Positions 9,632-17,603 of a DNA stretch of 64,000 nt are shown here, piece by piece. Position numbers and translations under genes: made by a program. Each line of letters starts with the position of its first letter. The first letter of the stretch is position 1. Where the stretch lies: the NCBI GenBank assembly GCA_037147055.1, contig JBAWVW010000001.1, positions 62,001 to 126,000 of the forward strand, read 5' to 3'. Source of the stretch: Casp-actino8 sp037147055 (GTDB lineage: Bacteria; Actinomycetota; Acidimicrobiia; Acidimicrobiales; Ilumatobacteraceae). A model generated the notes under the pieces. It ran no database searches. It was not told where the DNA came from and was given only the letters and a program-made list of their open reading frames with translations.

Positions 9632-10363
9632 TCACGGGGCGCAAGAATTCCATTGATCCGAGACAGCAACATCGCCAAGAATTTCCAAGTTGACATCTTT
9701 GCGCCCCCATCCAGCGAGAATGAGATTCACGGCCGAACCCCGCCAAGCCACATCACCTTTAGCATGCGCATGTTGCACTTCAAGTTCGAAGCCATGTGGA
9801 GACAACAGCCATTCACCAGGGCCGTCAGTGGAGTGCAGATGCAACGTCCCTTGGGGAAGTTCCGTCTGATTTCTCTGAGCCCAGAAAGGCAACATCTCTG
9901 TGTACAGTTCGTCAATTCCATCGCAGGCTATTTCTCGATTCATCGACGCCTCAATCCCTAAGGCTCTCTGTAGGTCACACACATGAACTGCAGCCTCATT
10001 GGCCATACGCCGAAAATAAAAGCCGGCAGTTTGCTGACGAGACCATGTCCACATTTTTTCATCGGGTGATACCCCCGAAAGTGACTGAAGAACCGAATCA
10101 CAACGCGTGGCGAACCACGATCCCAGCTCAACACCTTGGGGTGCCACAGCCTCTGCACCCGGTCCAACCCGAACGAGAGAACGGGGGACAACCACTGCGT
10201 CAACCATGGCGAAAACCTTTCCTACATGGGCAATCAAGTCTTGAACCGCCCAACCTGGGCAGTCAAGAACTGGTTTGTCAAGGTTATGAGAACTCAGGCG
10301 TTGTAACTCTTGAATCGAAAACTGTAGCGACTCCATGTATTGCGATGAACTGAGGGTAGGCAT
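9632..10363 (-). CDS. Maleylpyruvate isomerase N-terminal (MDMPI/DinB-like) domain protein
   Basis: Protein of 243 residues resembling the actinobacterial TIGR03083 group: an N-terminal metal-binding four-helix domain (MDMPI, DinB-like) and a smaller C-terminal domain. The segment LSSHNLDKPVLDCPGWAVQDLIAHVG (about 24-49) carries the first histidine region, and NEAAVHVCDLQRALG near 122-136 the HxxD helix. WLLSPHGFELEV and AVNLILAGWGR near 205-228 are typical of the C-terminal part. Family members that are characterised use mycothiol as cofactor, but most have no known substrate. It is convergent with the rarA series and diverges from the small gene at 10462. Confidence 0.75.
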   Translation of the reverse strand: MPTLSSSQYMESLQFSIQELQRLSSHNLDKPVLDCPGWAVQDLIAHVGKVFAMVDAVVVPRSLVRVGPGAEAVAPQGVELGSWFATRCDSVLQSLSGVSPDEKMWTWSRQQTAGFYFRRMANEAAVHVCDLQRALGIEASMNREIACDGIDELYTEMLPFWAQRNQTELPQGTLHLHSTDGPGEWLLSPHGFELEVQHAHAKGDVAWRGSAVNLILAGWGRKDVNLEILGDVAVSDQWNSCAP

Positions 10364-10369
10364 GATGGA

Positions 10370-10375
10370 AGTTTA
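10370..10375 (-). promoter_or_regulatory. -10 box (TAAACT) for leaderless transcript of the MDMPI gene
   Basis: On the minus strand TAAACT lies at -12 to -7 from the A of the ATG at 10363, with no Shine-Dalgarno sequence between. The geometry suggests a leaderless mRNA; no clear -35 was found. Confidence 0.45.
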
Positions 10376-10429
10376 GTTGCTCAATACTCCTCATGATCCG
10401 ACTTGAAATGAATAAGCACAACCAGGCTT

Positions 10430-10435
10430 TAGAAT
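10430..10435 (+). promoter_or_regulatory. -10 box (TAGAAT) upstream of the 78-residue gene
   Basis: TAGAAT would start transcription near 10442, about 20 bases before the ATG at 10462. A ribosome site (TGGGAG) lies between. This favours the downstream ATG over an in-frame ATG at 10393, which would lie upstream of the promoter. No good -35 is seen. Confidence 0.35.
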
Positions 10436-10461
10436 GTGAAAATCTACAACTGGGAGTATTC

Positions 10462-10698
10462 ATGAATGAGCCTGACAACGAAAAGCCCCCGATTGATCCG
10501 ACGGTTATCGAACACCTTCAAGAGGTCGTGATTCAATTGCGAGACTCGGTCAGCAAGCTTGACGATGTCGCTCTGGATGTCTTGCGTTCGGCTTATTCAC
10601 GGCGGGAGGGGAGACCCGCTATTGATAAGACGATTACTCAGGCCCGCCGAGCGATTGAAAAAGCAATCCATCTGATTGACATTGACGGTGGTTCCTAA
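10462..10698 (+). CDS. Hypothetical small helical protein
   Basis: Protein of 78 residues, not recognised. It is mostly helical and charged (EHLQEVVIQLRDSVSKLDD, then RRAIEKAIHLIDI) and has no membrane segment. The start at 10462 is chosen because GGGAG lies a few bases upstream and a TAGAAT box lies at 10430; a longer in-frame version from 10393 has neither. Its stop overlaps the end of the converging transaldolase gene by four bases. Confidence 0.6.
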   Translation: MNEPDNEKPPIDPTVIEHLQEVVIQLRDSVSKLDDVALDVLRSAYSRREGRPAIDKTITQARRAIEKAIHLIDIDGGS

Positions 10699-11795
10699 AA
10701 CGTCAGCGCCTTATCACTGAGTGCGACTATTAGTTCGTCAAAACTTTTTTGAAAGGAGAGCACTCCTTCGTCTTCAAGTTGGCGAGCCACGTCATCCATG
10801 TCAACTCCCACATCGTTCAGAGCGGCCCACACTTGGCGACTCTCATGCACATTTTGATCAATCGTCGTTCGCAGGGTTCCGTGATCCGTGAAGGCTTCTA
10901 AAGTTGGGTCAGGGAGGGTATTCACTGAGTCGTGACCGATTAATTCGTCAACATACAAGGTGTCGGGGTAACTAGGATTTTTTGTACTCGTTGAAGCCCA
11001 CAAAGGGCGTTGCACTGATGCGCCATGTTGCGCCAATGCCTCCCAACGCGTCCCGCTAAACGTCGTTCGGAATCGGTCATATGCGAGTTTCGCTTGGGCT
11101 ACAGCGGCACGCCCCCGCAGTGCCAAAGCAGTAGGAGTCCCTATGAGGTCAAGTCGTTTATCGACTTCGGCGTCAACTCGGCTGATGAAAAATGAGGCAA
11201 CACTCGAAATACCATTAATACTCAAACCAGCAGCTAGGCGCTCCTCAAGGCCTGCGATATAGGCGTCCATCACCTTTTGATAACGATCCAAACTGAAGAT
11301 CAAGGTGACGTTGACATTGCGACCAGCAGCGATCATCGCTTGCACAGATTCAAGGCATGGCACAGTGGCAGGAATCTTGATCATCAAATGCGCGCGAGAA
11401 ACTGTTTCCCAAAGGTGTTGACCTGCCAAAAGAGTTGCGCTGTGATCTTGGGCGAGGTTCGGGTCCACCTCAACGCTGACAAAGCCATCGCTGCCTTCGC
11501 TACTTGTATAAACAGATTCAAAGACGTCAAGGGCCCCATGAATGTCCTGCAGCACCATTGCCCAGTAACACTCAATAATTGAATGACCTGCCGAGATCAG
11601 AGAGCGGAATTGCTCGTCGTAATCAGCAGAACCCTGAATCGCTTTTTGAAAAATAGTTGGATTCGAGGTCAGCCCACGGACTCCTGAGTCACGAATTTCT
11701 GCGAGGGCACCGGAGGTGATGAGGCTTCGTTTTAAGTTGTCAAGCCAAGGACTTTGTCCGTGTTCAGCATGCAAGCGGAGAAGGCGATCTGTCAT
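10695..11795 (-). CDS. tal: Transaldolase
   Basis: Moves a dihydroxyacetone unit from sedoheptulose-7-phosphate to glyceraldehyde-3-phosphate in the non-oxidative pentose phosphate pathway. The protein is about 366 residues, the actinobacterial size class. Signatures are GQSPWLDNLKRSLI at the N-terminus, RGLTSNPTIFQKAI (about 40-53), MIKIPAT with the Schiff-base lysine (about 137-143), NVNVTLIFSLDRYQKVMDAY and the PLWASTSTKNPSYPDTLYVDEL stretch. Two in-frame ATGs exist (11801, 11795); the second gives the more usual N-terminus MTDRLLRLHAEHG and is used here. It follows tkt on the same strand, so the two probably form a pentose phosphate operon. Confidence 0.95.
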   Translation of the reverse strand: MTDRLLRLHAEHGQSPWLDNLKRSLITSGALAEIRDSGVRGLTSNPTIFQKAIQGSADYDEQFRSLISAGHSIIECYWAMVLQDIHGALDVFESVYTSSEGSDGFVSVEVDPNLAQDHSATLLAGQHLWETVSRAHLMIKIPATVPCLESVQAMIAAGRNVNVTLIFSLDRYQKVMDAYIAGLEERLAAGLSINGISSVASFFISRVDAEVDKRLDLIGTPTALALRGRAAVAQAKLAYDRFRTTFSGTRWEALAQHGASVQRPLWASTSTKNPSYPDTLYVDELIGHDSVNTLPDPTLEAFTDHGTLRTTIDQNVHESRQVWAALNDVGVDMDDVARQLEDEGVLSFQKSFDELIVALSDKALTF

Positions 11796-11843
11796 AACCA
11801 TTCTCTAAGCGTGACAGATAGCGCAGTCCGCATAGCGCACCGT

Positions 11844-13814
11844 TCAGCGATTGAGAAGTTCTTTGACAGATGCCACGACAATCGCTGCCGTTATACCCAG
11901 CCGTTCAAGAGCCTCTGAGCCTGGGGCACTTGCACCAAAGCGGTCAATGCCGACACACGAGTCGGCAAATCTGTGCCATCCAAAGGTGGCCGCCGCTTCC
12001 ACGGAGACGGTCTTCAAATGCTTGGGAAGGATGTCATCGGCTTCCACAGGGTTCTTGGCCCGAAACGCCTCAAAACGGTCCCAGGAGGGCAGAGAAACGA
12101 CTTGAGCATTGATGGCCATGGTGACAAGTTCGTCCGCCGCCGCTAGAGCAATTTGCACTTCACTGCCAGTGGCCACAATGACGACATCGGCTTTGCCAGT
12201 GGCCCGACGAACGATACCCGCCCCATGTGCAACCGCTGATCCATCGGTCACAACGGGCAAGTTCTGTCGGCTCAAAATGAGTGCTGTTGGACCATCATGC
12301 TCAAACGCAAAACGAACTGCTTGGGCAGTCTCATTTGCATCACATGGGCGAATCACCTGGAGATCAGGTATCGCTCGCAAGGCTGCAAGGTGTTCAATAG
12401 GTTGATGAGTCGGTCCATCTTCACCAACTCCAACTGAGTCGTGGCTGAAGACAAATAGACATTTGGCTTTGCAGAGTGCTGCCAGCCGAATGGGTGGCTT
12501 CATATAGTCAAAGAACACAAAGAAGGTGCCGCCAATGGGATACACCCCACCGTGCAATGCCATTCCCACCATCGCCGATCCCATGGCATGCTCACGCACC
12601 CCGTAATACACCTGACGTCCTTGAGGATTCTCAGCAGACATTGGTGTCTGCCCAGAGAGTTTCGTTCCTGTGTTACCGGTGAGGTCCGCCGAACCAGAAA
12701 CAAGTCCTGGCTGCTTCGGCAACACCGCATCAAAAACTTTTTGCACCGCAACTCGAGTAGCGATTGATTCACCGAGTGCAAAATTTGGCAATACTTCCTG
12801 CCAGTCACTGAGACCACCGTTCCACGCCGCTGTCCACTCTTGCTTCAGTGGACTGGTCGCAAGACGCGCTTCCCACGCTAGACGCACTTGTGTACCGTTA
12901 ACTTTTGCAGATTCGCGACAGGCAGTCACGACATCCAAGGGAGCCCAAAAAGGCTCGTCGGGGATATTCATCTTTTGCTTCGTGAGCGTGACATGATCGG
13001 CGTTGAATGGGTTACCGTGTGCCTCATGTTTGCCCGTCCAATCCGGTGAAGGAAAACCGACTTGGGTGCGCAGGATCAGTAACTTTGGTCGATCGTCAAG
13101 TGAATCGCGAGCTGCTGTGAGGGCAGATTCCAAGGCATCTAAATCCTCACCGATTGCGCCAAGATTGCTGACCGACCAGCCATAACTAGAAAAACGCAAC
13201 GCTACGTCGTCACTGCAGGACAAGTTGGTCCCGCCATCAATAGTGATTTGATTGTCGTCAAAAATGACAATCAAACGACCAAGTTTCTGATGCCCAGCCA
13301 ACGAAGCTGCCTCGTGGCTGACACCTTCCATGAGGCATCCATCTCCAGCCACAACATATGTATGGTGATCACAGACCTCGGAACCGAATCTCGCTCGAAG
13401 ATGCCGTTCGGCCAACGCCAAACCAACTCCGTTGGCAAATCCCTGCCCAAGTGGTCCAGTCGTCACCTCAACGCCTGCGGTGTGACCCCGCTCTGGGTGA
13501 CCAGGGGTCGCTGAACCCCATTGACGAAAGGCTTGGATATCAGACATTTCCAAGCCATAACCCTGCAAGAAGAGCATTGAATATTGCAAAATCGAAGCGT
13601 GGCCAGCAGACAAGACGAACCGGTCGCGGTCGGGCCACAGAGAATCAGTGGGGTCGTGTTTCATCACCCGGCTATACAGCACATGCGCCAGCGGCGACAG
13701 TGCCATCGCCGTGCCTTGATGTCCGCTTTTGGCTTTCAGTGGTGCGTCCATGGCAAACCCACGAGCAATATTCACTGCAGCGGTATCAAGAGCAAGAGTT
13801 AAGTGAGTTCGCAC
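11844..13814 (-). CDS. tkt: Transketolase
   Basis: Thiamine-diphosphate enzyme moving two-carbon units between sugar phosphates. Its 656 residues match the family. The N-terminal part carries the ThDP motif GDGCLMEGVSHEAA ending in FDDNQITIDGGT (about 155-190). The middle domain contains VREHAMGSAMVGMALHGG, with the conserved glutamate near 404, and THDSVGVGEDGPTHQPIEHLAALR. The start is a GTG with no Shine-Dalgarno sequence but with TACAGT at -12 to -7, suggesting leaderless expression. The tal gene follows 43 bases downstream. Confidence 0.96.
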   Translation of the reverse strand: MRTHLTLALDTAAVNIARGFAMDAPLKAKSGHQGTAMALSPLAHVLYSRVMKHDPTDSLWPDRDRFVLSAGHASILQYSMLFLQGYGLEMSDIQAFRQWGSATPGHPERGHTAGVEVTTGPLGQGFANGVGLALAERHLRARFGSEVCDHHTYVVAGDGCLMEGVSHEAASLAGHQKLGRLIVIFDDNQITIDGGTNLSCSDDVALRFSSYGWSVSNLGAIGEDLDALESALTAARDSLDDRPKLLILRTQVGFPSPDWTGKHEAHGNPFNADHVTLTKQKMNIPDEPFWAPLDVVTACRESAKVNGTQVRLAWEARLATSPLKQEWTAAWNGGLSDWQEVLPNFALGESIATRVAVQKVFDAVLPKQPGLVSGSADLTGNTGTKLSGQTPMSAENPQGRQVYYGVREHAMGSAMVGMALHGGVYPIGGTFFVFFDYMKPPIRLAALCKAKCLFVFSHDSVGVGEDGPTHQPIEHLAALRAIPDLQVIRPCDANETAQAVRFAFEHDGPTALILSRQNLPVVTDGSAVAHGAGIVRRATGKADVVIVATGSEVQIALAAADELVTMAINAQVVSLPSWDRFEAFRAKNPVEADDILPKHLKTVSVEAAATFGWHRFADSCVGIDRFGASAPGSEALERLGITAAIVVASVKELLNR

Positions 13815-13820
13815 ACTCCG

Positions 13821-13826
13821 ACTGTA
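13821..13826 (-). promoter_or_regulatory. -10 box (TACAGT) for leaderless tkt transcript
   Basis: TACAGT on the minus strand lies at -12 to -7 from the G of the tkt GTG start at 13814. It fits TANNNT and would put the first transcribed base on the start codon. Confidence 0.45.
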
Positions 13827-13859
13827 ACCGCCAGGAGCCTCAGCAAAGGGAGGCGAAAC

Positions 13860-14255
13860 TCAGGCGGGAGGCAACAATGTGAAAGGAACTAGATGCCAAG
13901 GTCCTTTGTCAACTCTGCAGTGTGCGAAAATTTGCCCATATTCAGTGAAATCAAGTTCACCTTTCACGAGGCGATATGTGAACTTGCCGGGATCAACGGT
14001 GAAAGGACTGACATTACGACCGATGATCGGATCGTCCTCTCCGGCCCCTTGTCGAAATACGACCTCAAAAACGCCAGCGCCACTCTGCTCAGGCCCGCAA
14101 TAAATCAGCCCTACGAGATGGGGGTCAATGGTCAGTGGAACTGGCGAAGGCGCGGCCATAGAAAACATTGCACCAGTGATATCAATGCGCGTGCTCGGAC
14201 CTGGTGCTTGGCGGAGTTCAAAATTCTCGACAAAAAGAGCGGAGACAATTCGCAT
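13860..14255 (-). CDS. DUF6941-like hypothetical protein
   Basis: Protein of 131 residues. It begins MRIVSALFVENFELRQAPGPSTRIDITGA and runs as a beta-rich, soluble domain; the opening (a strand, then a short phrase about the product's own identity, then a D/N-I-x-G turn) resembles DUF6941 proteins, whose function is unknown. The family call is tentative. A longer version from 14318 would overlap nagA; the start at 14255 leaves a 22-base gap and has TACCCT at 14263-14268, a plausible -10 box. It lies between nagA and tkt on the same strand. Confidence 0.5.
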   Translation of the reverse strand: MRIVSALFVENFELRQAPGPSTRIDITGAMFSMAAPSPVPLTIDPHLVGLIYCGPEQSGAGVFEVVFRQGAGEDDPIIGRNVSPFTVDPGKFTYRLVKGELDFTEYGQIFAHCRVDKGPWHLVPFTLLPPA

Positions 14256-14277
14256 ACCTGCGAGGGTAGCGACAGAT

Positions 14278-15390
14278 CTAGCGAACTTGTTGCCCCGAGA
14301 CCCAAACAGCTGCCACATCTAGATCATCAGTGAGTTCTGTGATATCGGCCCGACAACCGCTCATGATGACCCCTCGATCGCTCAGGCGAAGGAGGCGACT
14401 AGGGGTGACTGTGGCTGCTTGAAGTGCCAGGGGGAGAGGTACATCAGCTTGATACACACAAAACTTGATGGCATCAGGCATAGTGACGGTGCTCCCTGCC
14501 AAGGTCCCATCGGCGAGACGGGCCGCCCCGTCACTCACTGACATTTTGATCTCCCCGGCGATACCCGATCGCCAAGCAACGGAATCGGTCACCAACACCA
14601 TCCCACCTGCTTTGGCCGAAAAGGACAAACCGACGAGTTCAGATGAGACATGCACTCCATCGGCAATGATCGAGGCGCAGAGTTTCGGTTCAAGTAACGC
14701 CCAAGCCGCTAACCCTGGCTCGCGGTGATGAAGACCACTCATGGCGTTAAACAGATGCGTGACCAAAGTTGCTCCGCTAGCGACCATGTCTTCAAACTGC
14801 TTGCGCGTCGGACGCGAGTGACCGATAGCGACATTGGTTGAAAGACTCGTCGCCAAGGCACATGCTTCAATTGACGCTCGCGATTCGGCTCCCATCGTTA
14901 CTAACACCACATCATCTAAGTTTGTTTCCAACCATGACAAATCAGGATCGCAAATAAACTCACTGCGATGTGCCCCATGAGCGCTTCCGAGAAATGGGCC
15001 TTCAAGATGAATGCCAATGATATTCGGCGCAAAATTTGAGCTTGCTTTCCAACGGCGAATTGAATCCATTGCAGTGCGATAGCGCTTCAGCGGAGCAGTC
15101 ACCAGAGTCGGGCACCAACTGGTAACTCCTTGATCAAGTAACAAATTTCCTAGGCGATCCCACGCTTGTTGATCATCATCGCTTGCGGCTTTCCAGATAT
15201 CCACATCGTCAATACCATTGACCTGCAAGTCAACAAATCCCGGCACAATCAGATGTTCAGTGGTGACCTTCTCATCAGCACCGAGCGCAGTCACTGAGCG
15301 TATGCGACCATCACGGATTTCTACACGCGCTCGATGAAAAGCCCCATCTGCTAACAAAACCCGCGATGAACTCAGAAACGCCGAAGACAT
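14278..15390 (-). CDS. nagA: N-acetylglucosamine-6-phosphate deacetylase
   Basis: Deacetylates GlcNAc-6-phosphate during amino-sugar or cell-wall recycling. The protein has 370 residues. Visible are the N-terminal small beta domain, the exit GFVDLQVNGIDDVDIW (about 50-65), HLEGPFLGSAHGAHRSEFI with the metal-binding glutamate (about 130), VAIGHSRPTRKQ and THLFNAMSGLHHREPG with the metal-binding histidines, and LVTDSVAWRSG with the catalytic aspartate. The start at 15390 (MSSAFLSS) is chosen because the 59 residues upstream in frame have no family counterpart and overlap the divergent gene. No nagB or transporter is adjacent. Confidence 0.88.
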   Translation of the reverse strand: MSSAFLSSSRVLLADGAFHRARVEIRDGRIRSVTALGADEKVTTEHLIVPGFVDLQVNGIDDVDIWKAASDDDQQAWDRLGNLLLDQGVTSWCPTLVTAPLKRYRTAMDSIRRWKASSNFAPNIIGIHLEGPFLGSAHGAHRSEFICDPDLSWLETNLDDVVLVTMGAESRASIEACALATSLSTNVAIGHSRPTRKQFEDMVASGATLVTHLFNAMSGLHHREPGLAAWALLEPKLCASIIADGVHVSSELVGLSFSAKAGGMVLVTDSVAWRSGIAGEIKMSVSDGAARLADGTLAGSTVTMPDAIKFCVYQADVPLPLALQAATVTPSRLLRLSDRGVIMSGCRADITELTDDLDVAAVWVSGQQVR

Positions 15391-15449
15391 ATCACTATTC
15401 TGCCTTGCCCGACAGGTATACAAAGTCATTGTTGTGGCATAGTGAAAAT

Positions 15450-16247
15450 ATGAGCACGATCGATAGCAACGGTCAAAACATAGGTTTTGCGGTGGTCGGC
15501 GCTCCACTCGGGACAGCAGGAATCCCAGTCTTGATGTATCACGGTACGACGATGGATCGCAGTGCATGGGATCCGGTCATCGGATCCATGCCGACGCAAC
15601 ATACCTATATCCAAATTGATTTCCCTGGCTCCGGCGAATCCTCAATGCCACTATCCCCACTTACCGTTCCAGGTTTAGTAGCGGACGCCCTTAATGTCCT
15701 CGATCACTTAAAAGTTGAAGAATTTCATGTTGCGGGATTTTCCCTCGGCGCAGTTATCGCTGCCGCCACAGCTGCACTAGTACCGAAAAGGGTGCGAAGC
15801 GCAACAATGTTGTGTGGTTGGAAGACCACTGATGCCCGTATGCGTCTGACTTTTGACTTGTGGAAAAACTTGATTGCTATCGATCCAACGCTATTTATGA
15901 AATACGCCTTCGTTGACGGCTTTACCGCTAGTACTCTGACCGCTCTTGAGCCAATGATCGAGGCGATGCTGCCGACATCAAAAAATGCTATAGCCCTAGG
16001 CTCTGAGGCCCATCTTGAACTTGACATCATTATTGATATTTCGGATTTGTGCAGCGAGATCGTGGCCCCCTGTTTAGTGATCAGCGGTCAGCAAGATCGC
16101 TGGGTGGACCCAAGCCACTGTCAAGAATTAGCAGATGCAATCGCCGGCTCAAGATATGTCTCCCTGCCGGCTGGACATTTAGTGATTCAAGAATTAGCAG
16201 GTGACGTAGCCCAACTGTTAAGCGCCCACATCTCGCAAGGAGGCTGA
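15450..16247 (+). CDS. Alpha/beta hydrolase
   Basis: Hydrolase-fold protein of 265 residues. The oxyanion HG motif is in LMYHGTTMDRSAWDPV (about 30-45), the nucleophile elbow GFSLGA near 99-104 (Ser is the likely nucleophile), the acid in SGQQDRWVDP near 220 and the histidine in LPAGHLVIQELA near 245. Substrate unknown. The start at 15450 is chosen over an in-frame upstream ATG at 15366, which would run into the divergent nagA start; CATAGT lies at -12 to -7. It is followed two bases later by a hotdog thioesterase, so the two probably act together, for example on an ester or thioester intermediate. Confidence 0.85.
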   Translation: MSTIDSNGQNIGFAVVGAPLGTAGIPVLMYHGTTMDRSAWDPVIGSMPTQHTYIQIDFPGSGESSMPLSPLTVPGLVADALNVLDHLKVEEFHVAGFSLGAVIAAATAALVPKRVRSATMLCGWKTTDARMRLTFDLWKNLIAIDPTLFMKYAFVDGFTASTLTALEPMIEAMLPTSKNAIALGSEAHLELDIIIDISDLCSEIVAPCLVISGQQDRWVDPSHCQELADAIAGSRYVSLPAGHLVIQELAGDVAQLLSAHISQGG

Positions 16248-16249
16248 GC

Positions 16250-16714
16250 ATGACTCCTTCTCAGGTTGACCCTCATCAATTTGCGGCACTCTCGGCGAGC
16301 GCCCTCGAAAGATGGTCAAATTTTGGAAATTGGAACCGTGTCTATTTCCCATCTTTAATTGGGGTTCAGGTTGAGGAATTGAGGGTTGACTATTGCCGCA
16401 TGCGCCTACCTTTTCGCCCCGAATTAGAACAACCCATGGGAGTCGTCCACGGGGGAGCGATTGCGACACTTATCGATGTCAGCGTGGTTCCCGCTATTGG
16501 CTCTGCTTATGAGAACGTTGTCGATTATTCGACCGTTGATCTCCACGTGCAATACCACCGAGCTCTGATTCAGGAAGACGCTGTATGCCATGGGTGGGTC
16601 ACTAAACGCGGCAGCAACGTGATTTTCTGTGAAGCAGAAGTCATCGGTGCCAGCAGTGGCAAAGTCATCGCCCACGGTTTTATGACGTACAGCATCTCAC
16701 CCCAGAGGGTCTGA
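16250..16714 (+). CDS. PaaI-type hotdog thioesterase
   Basis: Acyl-CoA thioesterase of the hotdog fold, 154 residues. The family signature MGVVHGGAIATLIDVSV (about 62-78) contains the HGG turn at the start of the central helix; VDLHVQYHRAL and YCRMRLPFRPE are the strands before and after. Aryl- or acyl-CoA substrates are likely but not defined. A clear AAGGAGG lies six bases before the ATG. It is coupled to the upstream alpha/beta hydrolase and its last 18 bases overlap the converging amidohydrolase gene. Confidence 0.85.
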   Translation: MTPSQVDPHQFAALSASALERWSNFGNWNRVYFPSLIGVQVEELRVDYCRMRLPFRPELEQPMGVVHGGAIATLIDVSVVPAIGSAYENVVDYSTVDLHVQYHRALIQEDAVCHGWVTKRGSNVIFCEAEVIGASSGKVIAHGFMTYSISPQRV

Positions 16715-17602
16715 GATTCCCAGAACTTTCAGCGCATTCTGTCGCAAGAATTTTGGCCAAACCTCAGCCTTCAAAGGGACATGGGGCATATCGCCCATGA
16801 TCCTTTCATAGGTTAAACCCATCGGCCAATAGCCGGCGTACAGCACCCGATCGGACCCTCGGGAGTTGGCGTAATCAATGATTCGCGGATCGTAGTGTTG
16901 CGGAGCGAAGGCACTCGTCGAATAATAAAGGTTTGGCCACTTGAGCATCAGTTTCACTGCCAACTCGGTCCAAGGCTGGCAACCATGACGGGTCACAATC
17001 TTCAATTCAGGAAAGTCATAACAAACAATGTCTAAGAGTTCAACATGTTGGCACATGCTTGGCACACGAGGACCAGGAATACCAGCACAAATGAAAATCG
17101 GGATTCCTAACTCGGCGCAGACTGAGTAAATCGGATACCAGCGAGCGTGATCAATGGGAACCTGCGGCGTACAACCCGCAGGAAAAGTACCAACTGCCTT
17201 CAACCCAAATTCTTCATAGAGTCGGCGGATTTTGCGCACCTCATCGACACCATTATTGGCATCAGCACTGCACGAGGGAATGAAGCGTTCTGGAAACTGG
17301 GACAGAGCACGGATTCCAGGTTCACCTTCAATGCCAATCATGGAGCGCTCAATACCGAAGTGGTCCATAGTATTGATCGCCACTTCCACCGGATCAATAT
17401 CCTCAGTCAGGGCACTAGGCACATTGTGCTTAAAAAGGTACTCAACTGGAAACATCGTGTCCTTACTTTCTTGATCACGAATGTTGCCGCGAAAGAATTC
17501 ATACAGACGCCGCGGATCCGGGTCAGGAAACCCCATCATCGTCTCAATAATGCCGAGACCTTGAAAGCCAACGACTGGCATAGTTGATTCAAACGAAGTC
17601 AT
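16697..17602 (-). CDS. Amidohydrolase-2 family protein lacking most metal ligands
   Basis: Protein of 301 residues related to the amidohydrolase_2 (ACMSD-like) TIM barrel. The fold is seen in PIDHARWYPIYSVCAELGIP, LKIVTRHGCQPWTEL and the C-terminal RQNALKVLGI. However, the first-strand DxH motif is replaced by FQGLGI, the HxG after strand 5 is ICAGIPG and the GSDWP motif is AGYWP, so of the usual ligands only the histidine of TRHG remains. It starts one base after the stop of a related amidohydrolase that keeps its ligands, so it may be a non-catalytic partner or use a different chemistry. Confidence 0.75.
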   Translation of the reverse strand: MTSFESTMPVVGFQGLGIIETMMGFPDPDPRRLYEFFRGNIRDQESKDTMFPVEYLFKHNVPSALTEDIDPVEVAINTMDHFGIERSMIGIEGEPGIRALSQFPERFIPSCSADANNGVDEVRKIRRLYEEFGLKAVGTFPAGCTPQVPIDHARWYPIYSVCAELGIPIFICAGIPGPRVPSMCQHVELLDIVCYDFPELKIVTRHGCQPWTELAVKLMLKWPNLYYSTSAFAPQHYDPRIIDYANSRGSDRVLYAGYWPMGLTYERIMGDMPHVPLKAEVWPKFLRQNALKVLGISDPLG

Positions 17603-17603
17603 C

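Noticed and set aside
9614..9634. 7-base hairpin TGACGGT/ACCGTCA between rarA-series end and the MDMPI gene
   Set aside because: No T tract on either side and it includes the MDMPI stop codon; too weak to call a terminator.
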